Assembly: GCA_020740775.1 (NCBI GenBank)
Contig: JAHEWK010000071.1
Coordinates: 1 to 14,439, forward strand
Origin: Ilyonectria destructans
Lineage: Eukaryota > Ascomycota > Sordariomycetes > Hypocreales > Nectriaceae
Direction of reading: 5' to 3'
Length of the DNA: 14,439 bases
The position numbers and the translations under genes are program-made. Positions 1 to 8,001 of the stretch are shown here, in pieces (position 1 is the stretch's first letter; each line of letters opens with the position of its first letter). The notes beneath the pieces are model-generated. The model worked only from the letters and a program-made list of their open reading frames with translations. It searched no databases and was not told the DNA's origin.

Positions 1-461
1 CTCATCGGGAGCGCGATCTTGGCAGCTGCAATCGGTGCCTCATGCTGCGGTAACTCGTCCCAGTTTGGTACCGCGCGTTTCGGTGGTTCTGCATCGTGGC
101 CGCGTTTCTTCGGTGCGCCATTTGTCTGTGGTACCTCCTCGTCCAGCTTTTCCCCTGAAACTCGTGCCCTTCTCCTGGTTCCTCTCTTAGAGATCTTGAG
201 TGGTGGTTCCTCGTTGGGCGCGTCCACGCTGGCTTTCCGCCTCGTGGATTTCCTCGTAGGCTTAGTTTTCGCTGTTTCCGTCGCCGTCGCTGTCGCCACC
301 ACCTCCTCTACCACGCTACTGGCTGGTGCTGAATCCTTGGTAACGCGTGCCTTTGCAGCTGGTCGCCCTCGCCCCCGGCCCGACTTCTTCACGGGCTCTG
401 GCTCATCTGCCTTCTCCGTCTTAACCCTCTTCGACTTCCGCACAAACTGAAAGTCGTCATC
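1..461 (-). CDS. dsn1: Dsn1-like (Mis12-Mtw1 family) kinetochore protein, N-terminal part, runs off left edge
   Basis: Dsn1 is a subunit of the Mis12/MIND complex, which links centromeric chromatin to the outer kinetochore. The minus strand is open for 153 codons from position 461 to the window edge. It begins YEQDDDFQFVRKSKR (the first three residues lie just upstream of 461), continues through an AT-hook-like GRGRGRP stretch, then a long Lys/Arg/Pro-rich disordered region, and ends ...KIALPM at the edge. I recall this order (YEQDxDFQF, a basic disordered region, then IxLPMSDTP) from fungal Dsn1 proteins; the conserved helical domain would lie outside the window. The frame is closed upstream by TGA at 498-500 with no ATG, so this is not exon 1. 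A plausible acceptor is CAG at 462-464. No exon encoding the usual Met/RRSKR start was found in the next 800 bases. Family assignment is moderately confident; whether the gene is intact is unknown. Confidence 0.6.
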
Positions 462-1289
462 CTGTTCGTAGAGAGCACAGAGAAAATATCTAATTGATCA
501 AGAACTCAGTAAAATTATAGACAACAAGTCTTTAATGAATTCTATGTCGCCTTTTTATTTTCTATTCAAGAACCTGGGGAAACTCCAGACATTAAGCCTT
601 TAAGCTACTACATCTCTCTCTTCCTTCCATTCTCCATCTCCATCTCTATTCACCGCCGTCACTCTGGCATCGCGCATTTCTCACTTCAACCAAAGCATTT
701 ATTCTCATCATGATTGATTGCGCAACTATCCTTCGACCATATAGCTCTTGTTACCCACAGCTACCTGCAAAGCCAATTCCCAACACCACCAAAGACTTCA
801 TCACCGTGGTTCCGAGTCCTAAAACGCCCCCAGGCAGGGTAAATCGCGCCTGGCCGAACACCTCTTTGATGTACATCCCATGTGCTTTGCCAAAAACTTA
901 CGTACAAGTGAAATTTCGGGTTCGTTTCTCTCATCAAATCTTCACCTTCCGAGAGTCACATCCCCCTAAGGGTCCCGCAGGCAAGTCCCGAAAGGCTCGC
1001 CCACTAACCGCGAACCCCAGACACCGATTCCTGTCCGGATGTTACACTCGTCGCGAATTGTTGCACGGGCCGAAAAGTGAAGATTAGAAAGAAAAAAAGG
1101 TTTGGCAAGCCGCGAAAAGTTCGAAATCCCGTGGCCCCCTATGTATTGGCGGTTTGAGCCCTCAGATGTCGCCTTTATCAGGGAGACGCCACCACCCCCT
1201 CATTGCGGAAAGAAAGGGTCATCCATGGAAGTCATTTTGCCGTCCAAGGAAACCAATTCACCTTGGACATCGGCGGATTGCAACTCGTT
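462..1289. other. Non-coding stretch between dsn1 fragment and atf1 pseudogene
   Basis: No gene is supported here. Positions 600-690 are pyrimidine-rich on the plus strand, as in fungal promoters. A plus-strand frame at 710-1087 follows, but its translation matches nothing I know and has no domain-like pattern. On the minus strand, 895-900 reads as a GTAAGT splice donor, a possible 5' end for the intron preceding the dsn1 exon; the codons before it (ending HLY) do not resemble a Dsn1 N-terminus. Confidence 0.4.
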
Positions 1290-2530
1290 CTATGAGAAAC
1301 GCCGTTGGACACCCTGGCCAGCCATGACCGGTTGATTGGGCATGGGGGCATCCATGCCATAGGGGTTCATCTGGGGGTTGAAGGGTTCGACAACCTGAGA
1401 CATGAAGGCATTGTGGAGACCTTGCTGTTGCGTAACTGGGCAGTCCTTGTGTGCGAGAAGGAGTGTCTTCAGGTTGACCACTCCTTCTCTCAGCCGGGTG
1501 ATCTGCGAAGTCAGAGCATCGTTCTCGGTGCTTAACATCTCCACCTTGGTCCGCAGGTTGGCAAGCCACTGCTTTTTTTTTTTGACGGCACTTCATGGCA
1601 GAAGCACTATGACATGTCAGTAACCATAGTTCAATACATGTATTAAAATTTCGACTAAGACATACCGGTTTCGCTCAAGGAAGTTCTTGCGTTTCTCCTC
1701 ATCCGTCGTGTTGGTTTTGGTTCCGTTTTCATCATACTTCATGTTAGACTCGTCGGACATATCCATTTCTTCAGGCATAGTAACAGCCCCGCTATTGGCC
1801 TTGGACTTCTTGTTCCAGGGTGCCTTTGCGGGAGCCTCATCGGCCTTTCTTCGACCATTTGTGGCGGGCGGGCTCTTCTTACCCTTGCCTCGTATATTGG
1901 GTCGGGTCTGGTCGCTATCGTCCGAGGCGACGCTACCTTCGCTCACACCGCGAGCGGAACTGATCGAGCCACCACTGGCGATTGACATCTGCGGCGAGGT
2001 GTTCATATTCTGGGGCACAACAGGGGCTGTATGTGCGTGACTCGTTGCGCCCCAAGTGACAGCAAACTGGTTCGTCGATTGGGCCCCGTTCCTGCCCTGG
2101 GTAAGCATGAAAAGGCCGTTAGCGGCGTCGTTGTCGTGAGGGTCAAAGGGACGGGATGCGGGCTTCGTCTCAAACTTGACAACCACAGCACCCTTGGGGA
2201 TCTCTTGAGGTTAAGACGTTACGCGGAGCCTGTTGGGATTGTCCGGACGGTCGCTGAACACCGTTTGTTTGCTCTCTTGGTAGCCGCGCTCATAACAGTG
2301 CGATGGAAATCTATGGTGCTAGGCGTCGCCCCTCCACTGGCAAGCTGGGCAAAGAGGGCTTGGGAGTTGGGACTGGGCGCAGGGAACATAGACCCGCTGC
2401 CGGAGTCAAACCCGTCCTCAAGGAAGATTCTTTAGGTGTAGGGAAGCAGTGCAAGGGGTTTGGCGGCTTCGGCATTGGACGCGACCTCTGATTTCACGAG
2501 CGGCTCGGCTTTTGCGTCGGTCGGGGCATC
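1290..2530 (-). pseudogene. atf1: atf1/atfA bZIP transcription factor pseudogene
   Basis: Atf1/AtfA is the nuclear ATF/CREB bZIP factor downstream of the stress MAP kinase. Pieces in order on the minus strand: N-terminal DAPTDAKAEP at about 2530-2450; GFPTPKESSLRTGLTP at about 2449-2402; SMFPAPSPNSQALFAQLASGG at about 2400-2275; TNGVQRPSGQSQQAPRNVL at about 2268-2208; EIPKGAVVVKFETKP to the basic region FLERNR at 2202-1666; intron 1665-1607 (GTATGT...TAG); RASAMKCRQ at about 1606-1580; then the leucine zipper and the tail ending GVQRRFS, stop at 1292-1290. Each junction outside the intron changes frame (about 2400, 2270, 2205 and the A11 run at 1583-1573). About 100 codons usually present between the first two pieces are missing, judged from remembered orthologues. 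No start ATG is clear. Indels at non-homopolymer sites plus the deletion favour a true pseudogene over assembly error. Confidence 0.85.
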
Positions 2531-3089
2531 TGCGAGAGGGTAGACGTAACGAGAAGCTAGACGTAAGTAGAACGGACGGTGACGACGATATTGACGGAGA
2601 CAGGCGATGAGGACGGAGGCACAAGGCGGGGACGAAGACGGCAACGGTAGGTGGATGGGGATGACGGGAAGCGATGACGTCATGGCGGAGAAACTAAGAC
2701 GGGACGATGGGATGGAGGGGGTTGCGGGTTCAGGGGTGGATTTCTTTGACTGATTGGGGACTTCGACTCCCCTCTGGCTGAGACGTCAGAGGTTGGAAAA
2801 GACGTCAGAGATGACGTGAGGCAGCGAAGAAGAAGGCGCAAAAAAAGAGACAAGGACCGGGGTGCCGTCGCTGACAAAATGCCACCTCGAGGAGGACGGA
2901 GACTCACACTGTGCTGTCGGTGCTGTCGATGGCATCGTCCGATTTCCCCCACCTCAACCCAACTGGCTTGTCGCGACGACGATCACTGCGGCGAGTTGCT
3001 CAACTGGGCCGACCCGCCCCGTGTGCGTGTGCTTTGTGTTTGCTACTGCGCATCTTGCATCGACCGGCTAGGCTCGCTCGGACGAGATA
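2531..3089. other. Former atf1 promoter/leader region, no intact gene
   Basis: No convincing gene. The minus strand here is Pro/Ser-rich in translation and pyrimidine-rich, as expected of a long fungal 5' leader. Several open frames on both strands (for example 2816-3331 plus and 2680-2952 minus) have low-complexity Arg/Pro/Ser translations and look coincidental. Confidence 0.4.
2675..2817. promoter_or_regulatory. Cluster of CRE / ATF-CREB sites upstream of the atf1 relic
   Basis: A perfect palindromic CRE, TGACGTCA, lies at 2675-2682. Half or near-full sites follow: ACGTCA at 2783-2788 and 2802-2807, and TGACGT at 2812-2817. ATF/CREB bZIP dimers bind TGACGTCA. The cluster sits directly upstream of the atf1 relic, in its probable 5' UTR or promoter, so it may be a leftover of autoregulation. 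Function is inferred. Confidence 0.45.
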
Positions 3090-3533
3090 TCAGTCGTAGT
3101 CACAGCAGATTCCCCAATCTTTTGGTGCCGCCGTCTCATCCCTCAAGCGCTTTGGCCTGGTCGGCTTCACGATTCTGTCACTATTTTGACAGGTATTGTA
3201 CGGGTCTCGGAGCCGAAATACAGTATGTGAAAGCGCCTGCAAGTCCAAGGTTACAATGGAGGGTCCCTCTTGAATGTCTGCCCCATAAATACCGGCCGGG
3301 GGGACCAGTCGTTGCTCCCCCGATGATGTAGAGACCTCCCGTTCCTGCGGTGTATCAGGTAGTGGAAAGAGCTCCGGAAAGTCGGACCGGGCTACTATAC
3401 TCGAGCGGAATACGCCTCCTTTCAGCAAATATTGTAGGATTTGGACGAGTTTCTGGTCAGGGAAGTTGGAGACTGTTAGATTGAGGTGTTTAACAACGTC
3501 TTGGATGGCTTTCTGCTTGCGCAGGGCGGTGTT
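3090..3533 (-). CDS. Unrecognised coding-like frame, possible gene remnant
   Basis: I do not recognise this protein. The minus strand is open for 147 codons, from just after a TAG at 3536-3534 to a TGA at 3092-3090. The first 45 residues are helix-like and typical of a real protein (KQKAIQDVVKHLNL, then QKLVQILQYLLKGG). A Pro/Glu-rich middle follows (ELFPLPDTPQERE) and then a basic segment. Codon use is mixed and looks protein-coding. The first in-frame ATG is at 3428, inside the helical part, so a start or an upstream exon appears lost, or this is the internal exon of a larger broken gene. It lies between the atf1 relic and the HP1 gene on the opposite strand to HP1. No function is proposed. 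Confidence 0.35.
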   Translation of the reverse strand, partial: NTALRKQKAIQDVVKHLNLTVSNFPDQKLVQILQYLLKGGVFRSSIVARSDFPELFPLPDTPQEREVSTSSGEQRLVPPAGIYGADIQEGPSIVTLDLQALSHTVFRLRDPYNTCQNSDRIVKPTRPKRLRDETAAPKDWGICCDYD

Positions 3534-4028
3534 CTAATGTATACTCAAAACCCGGTGTACTGCATATGGCAAGAAGCGATAGGCAGGGAGCTACGTCTGG
3601 GGTACATGGTGAGAGGCCGCAAGGCGAAGGAGCGTGGGGTAGCCGTTTCGCCGATGTTTTCCCGACACCGGCTGGTTGGGCGCTGGTTGTTCCGCGGAGT
3701 AGCCTTGGGGGGACTTGTAACGGCCCCGTTCCTGGGGATTTTCAATTTTTACAAACGCGCCCCGTTCCCGACGCGATGGCCTGCACCTTATCAACCTCCC
3801 CCAAAGTTTCGCCACACGGCAAGTCGATGGGCTCTTTGGTTTCGCGCTACAAACGCCAGCCCATTAATGAAAGCTCCCTGTGGCAGGCAGGACGAGATGG
3901 GAGCTAAGTTTCCTGGAGCACTGTGTGACAACGAATCTTCGAATCGGGGCAAGTTTAGGATTTGCACTCAGGGGAGCTCAATGTTGGTCGCGAGCCGGGA
4001 CAGAGTCGAAGCTCCCAAGGGCGACACA
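3534..4028 (+). other. Upstream region of the HP1 gene
   Basis: The frame of HP1 exon 1 stays open upstream to 3486, but its translation is hydrophobic/basic with no acidic, HP1-like N-terminus. I therefore treat this stretch as promoter and 5' leader. No TATA box or known operator is evident. An upstream coding exon cannot be excluded. Confidence 0.35.
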
Positions 4029-4818
4029 ATGGACGGGAGCGATAAAAATGAAGATGAGGTTGACGACGAACTTGAAGAGGAGTTGTGAGGTTCTTGGCTG
4101 CTACGAGCTTAACACAATACTAACGAAGCTTAGTTTCATTGTAAAGACGATCAAAAACCACTACGTCGACAGAGATGTTAGCATGTTGCGTCCAGCTGGG
4201 CCATGTCTGTAACTGACGTCTTTCTAGGGAGCTCTCAAATTTCTGGTTCAGTGGGAGGGCTATGAGAGCAAGAAAGACTGGACGTGGGAACCAGAGGGCA
4301 ATCTCAAGTATGTATTAGGCGCCTCTACTTTATCCTGCAGTTTTCTCATTAGCGCATTTTCTTCAGGGTGTCAGGCGAAGAGATTCTCAATGAGTATTTT
4401 AATAAGATTGGTGGAAGACATAAGATCGTCAAAGAATCAGACCAAGCGGCTCAGAACAGAAAGCGAAGACGGGCGACAAATAGCACCACTAAGACGACTA
4501 CTAAGCGATTGCAAGGGAACGAGACGCATTTGGCTGATAAGACTTCACCCGCAACTGTGAAGAATTGGAGCCCTCCTTCAGGGTCATGGGAGGATGAGAT
4601 TGACACAATTGACGCGTGTGAGGACGGCGGCAATGGGAAGCTGGTCGTTTTTCTTATATGGAAGAACGGCGAGAAGACCAAGCATGACACGCAAACTATC
4701 TACAAGAAGGGTCCGCAGAAGGTAGTTCATCCCTCCTTCACCTCATAAGCTCGTCGGTTTCCTTGTTGACACGAAACAGATGCTTCAGTTCTATGAACGA
4801 CACATTGTCATTGGCTGA
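4029..4818 (+). CDS. HP1: Heterochromatin protein 1 (chromodomain + chromo-shadow), 5 exons
   Basis: HP1 binds H3K9-methylated nucleosomes and dimerises to build silent chromatin. Exons: 4029-4084, 4134-4176, 4228-4307, 4367-4721, 4780-4818. All four introns (49-59 nt) are GT-AG; the first has an ACTAAC branch site. The joined frame is 573 nt, 190 residues. Residues 1-18 are acidic. The chromodomain spans about 19-70: FFIVKTIKNH, FLVQWEGY, WTWEPEGNL; the methyl-lysine cage would be F20, W42 and Y45, with Phe where Tyr is usual. A basic hinge at about 80-125 (RKRRR) precedes the chromo-shadow domain at about 127-190: WSPPSGSWEDEI, IDACED, FLIWKNG, then MLQFYERHIVIG. Odd points: a very short N-terminal arm, GPQK where I expect CPQK, a GTTAGC donor in intron 2 and GTAGTT in intron 4. 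It appears complete, possibly a diverged extra copy. Confidence 0.88.
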
Positions 4819-4829
4819 GGCCTAGTATA

Positions 4830-4851
4830 GGGCACGAGCTATGCCGTGCCC
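4830..4851 (+). terminator. Hairpin just after the HP1 stop codon
   Basis: GGGCACG at 4830-4836 pairs with CGTGCCC at 4845-4851, a 7-bp GC-rich stem with an 8-nt loop, 12 nt past the HP1 stop. A 10-bp palindrome CCTAGCTAGG follows at 4859-4868. It may be a 3' UTR structure; fungal genes do not need such terminators, so its role is uncertain. Confidence 0.3.
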
Positions 4852-4966
4852 GCCCCGACCTAGCTAGGAGAGATTGACCTTCCCTTCTGCTAGCTACTAC
4901 CGCCCTGCAAGCGAGAGCTCTGCTTTATAACTGTAAGCTACCCTTAGCTTAGCTCCTTCTCCTTTG

Positions 4967-5317
4967 CTACTCCTTAGTCTTAGATAGACCAATCCACCGC
5001 ACCCTTTCGTTGAACAAACCCAGGGCCAGCCCTTCACATTGCGGCGCTGTAGACCTATATCGCAATTGCCTCCTGGATTCCACTAACAGGACTTCAGATG
5101 GCGCTGACCTGCTTGTCAAATAGGGTGGGACCACTACGCCTAAGAGCACGCAGCTCGGACAGAATCTCAAAGTCCAGAGTTCTATGCTGGAGAGCAAGCA
5201 GATCTTCCTGTTGGCAACACCTGGTCTGACGTAGAATATGCCACAGAGAAGTTTATTCAGCAGTTTCTGGTCGGAATCCATAGTTGCGGTGGTCAGAAGT
5301 ATCGAAAATCTCTAGCA
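4967..5317 (-). pseudogene. Unidentified eroded coding remnant
   Basis: I do not recognise a family. One minus frame reads MDSDQKLLNKLLCGIFYVRPG (ATG at 5281) and is open upstream to about 5315. Around 5170-5100 a different minus frame looks more protein-like (TLDFEILSELRALRRSGPTLF) before a stop near 5098. This suggests one ancestral frame crossing a frameshift at about 5180. No start, intron or neighbour supports a live gene. Confidence 0.25.
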
Positions 5318-5401
5318 GAGCACATGGATGCCGAGGGATCATATAAACCACCACGAACTTGATCGACTATTCCCTCGTCACATACCTCATATACTTGATA
5401 A

Positions 5402-5912
5402 CCGACATTTCGTCACCCCCAAGTTTATAGTAAGACAGCGCGTCTGAGCCCTAGTCAATGGCAAGAGTTATTCTCCGGTTATACAGCCCGGCATTTCGAT
5501 GGCAAGCCCAAGCACGCTTGTCTCCACGCTGAACGGACCCAACAGGCTCCTCCGGTCACTTCATTTGACATCGACAGCATCTTGGGCTTCGTGGATTCTC
5601 CAGCAGCGGCGGTTCACGGGATCCGGTTTTATTCTGCTCCCCAGTATTGTCAAAATACTCACAGATATTCACCTGACCTTGGATCTGGTGGATCTAGATC
5701 CGGAGCGGCCCCAACTGATTCCGTCACGACTGAAAGACGTGCCACATTTCATCTTCGCGAAGGTCGAAGACGCCGAATTCATCACATTCCACTTGTTCTT
5801 TCCACATTTGCCATGTCACAACGCATTCCGTCAATTGACTAACGAGCAGATTTCGCGGTAGTTTGATCATATCAGTCCAGCGAACTTGGGCGTTGACTGG
5901 CAGGCTGTGAGA
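5402..5912 (+). pseudogene. Frameshifted relic of an uncharacterised fungal protein family
   Basis: Two frames carry one protein. Positions 5402-5656 read PTFRHPQVYSK, then YTARHFDGKPKHACLHAERTQQ, then SFDIDSILGFVDSP and RFYSAPQYCQN. After a one-base frame change at about 5650-5661, positions 5661-5858 read TDIHLTLDLVDLDPERPQL, then LKDVPHFIFAKVEDAEF, FHLFFPHLPCHN and QLTNEQISR. A TAG at 5859-5861 follows, then FDHISPANLGVDW to a second stop. From memory this order (RHxDGKPKHA, FDIDSxLGF, TDIHL, VPHF.FA, FFPHLP, QISRWFD) belongs to a large multicopy protein of unknown function in filamentous fungi, often in repeat-rich DNA; I cannot name its domain. The TAG fits a lost Trp (TGG to TAG). This is the 5' part of a dead copy; the rest is missing. 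Confidence 0.5.
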
Positions 5913-5974
5913 TAGGCCAGAGAACGTCCTGGATCCCCATGGCTGCTGTAAAATGATGAGTCCACGTTTCCGGC

Positions 5975-6307
5975 CTAGTCTTGATGTGTCCAAAACATCA
6001 TCGAGAGTTGAAATAAAGCCTCAGAGAGATCCAGCCAAGTACCAGAGGGGAGTATCATCATCGAGGTTGCCGCTGCATCGTCTTCCTCCTCTTTGTAATC
6101 ACTCAATTCATCATTGGAGTCTTCATCGAAGTATTGTGCATCAGAACCTTCATCATCAAACTCTTCATCATCACTCCCCTCTTCGTGCTCATTGCTGTCG
6201 CTCTGGTTGTCTGCTCAATCCACCCCAATCCATTCATTGCATATCTCCTGGCCAAGTTCTTCATCACACTTCTCGTCCTGCGACTGGGATACAAGCCGCA
6301 AGATATA
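5975..6307 (-). pseudogene. Acidic protein remnant with internal TGA
   Basis: The minus strand is open from 6307 to a TAG at 5977-5975 except for one TGA at 6217-6215. It reads VSQSQDEKCDEELGQEICNE, WIGVD, stop, ADNQSDSNEHEEGSDDEEFDD, an acidic Asp/Glu run to about 6070, then ILPSGTWLDLSEALFQLSMMF and WTHQD. The TGA sits where a Trp (TGG) would fit. An acidic linker followed by a Trp/Phe-rich helix looks like an internal piece of a large fungal protein, but I cannot identify it. The complementary plus frame is hydrophobic and stop-free, which is what antisense of GAT/GAA codons gives; the strand choice is therefore tentative. Confidence 0.3.
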
Positions 6308-6804
6308 TCACCTCATCTTTATCACATCAGGTCGAAATTCCACATTATAAATCCCACAACATTATCGTAGCTTGCATCGCAGTACAGCAATAATACTAAC
6401 ATATGCGTTATTCTATCGGCCTTATTCAGCCTCCGGGTCATTTGTCCTTCAAGATTTCGGCTGCTCTCTTCAATCGTCAATGACTCTCGGCATGACTCCT
6501 CAAACTATCTATTAACCGGAATGAGCATAGCTTTCTTCTTCAACATCAGCAGAACTCACGGTCAGGTGCTCCATCCAGGGTGATGGAGTGTGTAGCTTGC
6601 GTTCTGATGTGGGAGGTTGTGTCCGATAATAATTCGCGGGTATGGTACTGAACCTTGAAAGATCACGTCAACTTGATGCAAATCGTGTTATAATGGGGCA
6701 CATACGGCGAGTAAAATGTCGAGAGTTATGGTAGAAAACCAACGGGACCTTGTCTAGGTCTGCAGCGAGGGACAACCCAGTCTGCTTAGTCGCAGGGCCC
6801 CGTG
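6308..6804. other. Downstream region of the ankyrin gene, no gene seen
   Basis: No feature is supported. The sequence is mixed-composition, with stops in all frames and no recognisable motif. It would include the 3' UTR of the minus-strand ankyrin gene. Confidence 0.35.
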
Positions 6805-7388
6805 CTAGTCACCATCGACAGTATCGTCTGGCTCGTGTCGCACCAACGCGTGAGAAGCAGAGCGGCACTTTACGCCAATCTCAGAGCACTCCAGGCAGAT
6901 ATCGAAGTTGCCGCCATCGCAAATTTCGCAAGAGTAGTACATGCAGCCAACCGGGATGCATAATGTACAGGCATCACACCAACGTGAGTTCTGATCGAAC
7001 GTTACCGCACTGCTCTTTATGACAGTATCGTCGGCGCTGATTTGGGTACCTGCCCTTTCGGCATGACGGAGGAGAAGCTGGTGGAGTTCAGGGTTTCCGC
7101 TCCGCCTGGCCCACCAGATTAAAGTTCGGCCAAAGCCATCTTGAGAATCAACACAGGCATCGTTGGCGGCGAGCAAAAGCTCTACCGTCTTGGTATGGCC
7201 GTTTCTCGATGCGGCGAATAAAGGTGTTGTACCATACCAGTCCTTGACATTTGACGCGGAAGGACCGTTGGCAAGTAGTACTTGCACCACTTCATGATGT
7301 CCCTGCCTGGCGGCGACAAACAATGCTGTGCGGCCATGACCGTCTTTGCTAGTGGCTTCAATATCAGGGTGTTCGAGAAGCAGCTTGA

Positions 7389-7536
7389 CCACTTCGACGT
7401 GTCCATTCAATGATGCTCCATGGAGCGGTGTCCATCCGTCCTTGGTCGCAACAGTGACATCGCCCCCTTGTTCAAGAAGCAGCTTAACCACTTCGACGTG
7501 TCCACTGTCAGAGGCTGCATTTAATGGCGTCCATCC
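7389..7536 (-). repeat. 148-bp identical block within ankyrin repeats, copy 1
   Basis: Base-for-base identical to 7854-8001, 465 bp away; the first difference to the left is one base (7388 A versus 7853 G). It encodes parts of two adjacent ankyrin repeats. 465 bp equals five 99-bp repeats minus 30 bp, because the repeat just upstream in the gene lacks ten codons. Confidence 0.9.
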
Positions 7537-7853
7537 CTTCTCGAGAAGCAGCTTGACTACTTCGACGTGCCCATTGCCAGAGGCTGCGTTCAATAGGGTC
7601 AATCCCTTAACAGTCTTACCTATAATGTCAGCTCCCTTCTCAAGGAGCAGCTTGATCACTTCAACATGCCCATTCAAGAATGCTGCATAGAGCGGCGTCC
7701 ATCCCTCGACGGTCTCAACCGTAATGTCGGCTCCCTTCTCGAGGAGTAGCTTGACCACTTCGATATATCCATTCGATGATGCTATATAGAGCGGTGTCAC
7801 TCCGTCCTTAGTTGCAATAGTGATGTCGGCCCCCTTCTCGAGGAGCAGCTTGG

Positions 7854-8001
7854 CCACTTCGACGTGTCCATTCAATGATGCTCCATGGAGCGGTGTCCAT
7901 CCGTCCTTGGTCGCAACAGTGACATCGCCCCCTTGTTCAAGAAGCAGCTTAACCACTTCGACGTGTCCACTGTCAGAGGCTGCATTTAATGGCGTCCATC
8001 C
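7854..8001 (-). repeat. 148-bp identical block within ankyrin repeats, copy 2
   Basis: Partner of the block at 7389-7536. Identity over 148 bp, including synonymous positions, points to recent duplication or gene conversion inside the ankyrin array. Confidence 0.9.

Noticed and set aside
19..450. Plus-strand open frame of 143 codons
   Set aside because: It is the antisense of the Dsn1-like exon; the minus-strand reading has family motifs.
710..1087. Plus-strand open frame of 125 codons behind a pyrimidine-rich tract
   Set aside because: It has a start and a promoter-like upstream, but the translation has no recognisable domain or convincing coding character.
1110..1130. GTTCGAAATCC resembling a tRNA B box
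   Set aside because: One base off the consensus spacing, with no matching A box or cloverleaf.
3486..4088. Long plus-strand frame continuous with HP1 exon 1
   Set aside because: Upstream of 4029 the translation is unlike HP1 N-termini; the ATG at 4029 followed by acidic residues fits better.
6050..6180. TCATCA-rich microsatellite
   Set aside because: Explained by Asp/Glu codons of the acidic remnant on the minus strand; not a regular repeat.
6060..6370. Plus-strand hydrophobic, membrane-like frame (LFVITQFIIGVF)
   Set aside because: It is complementary to a run of acidic codons on the minus strand, which automatically gives Ile/Phe/Val-rich antisense.
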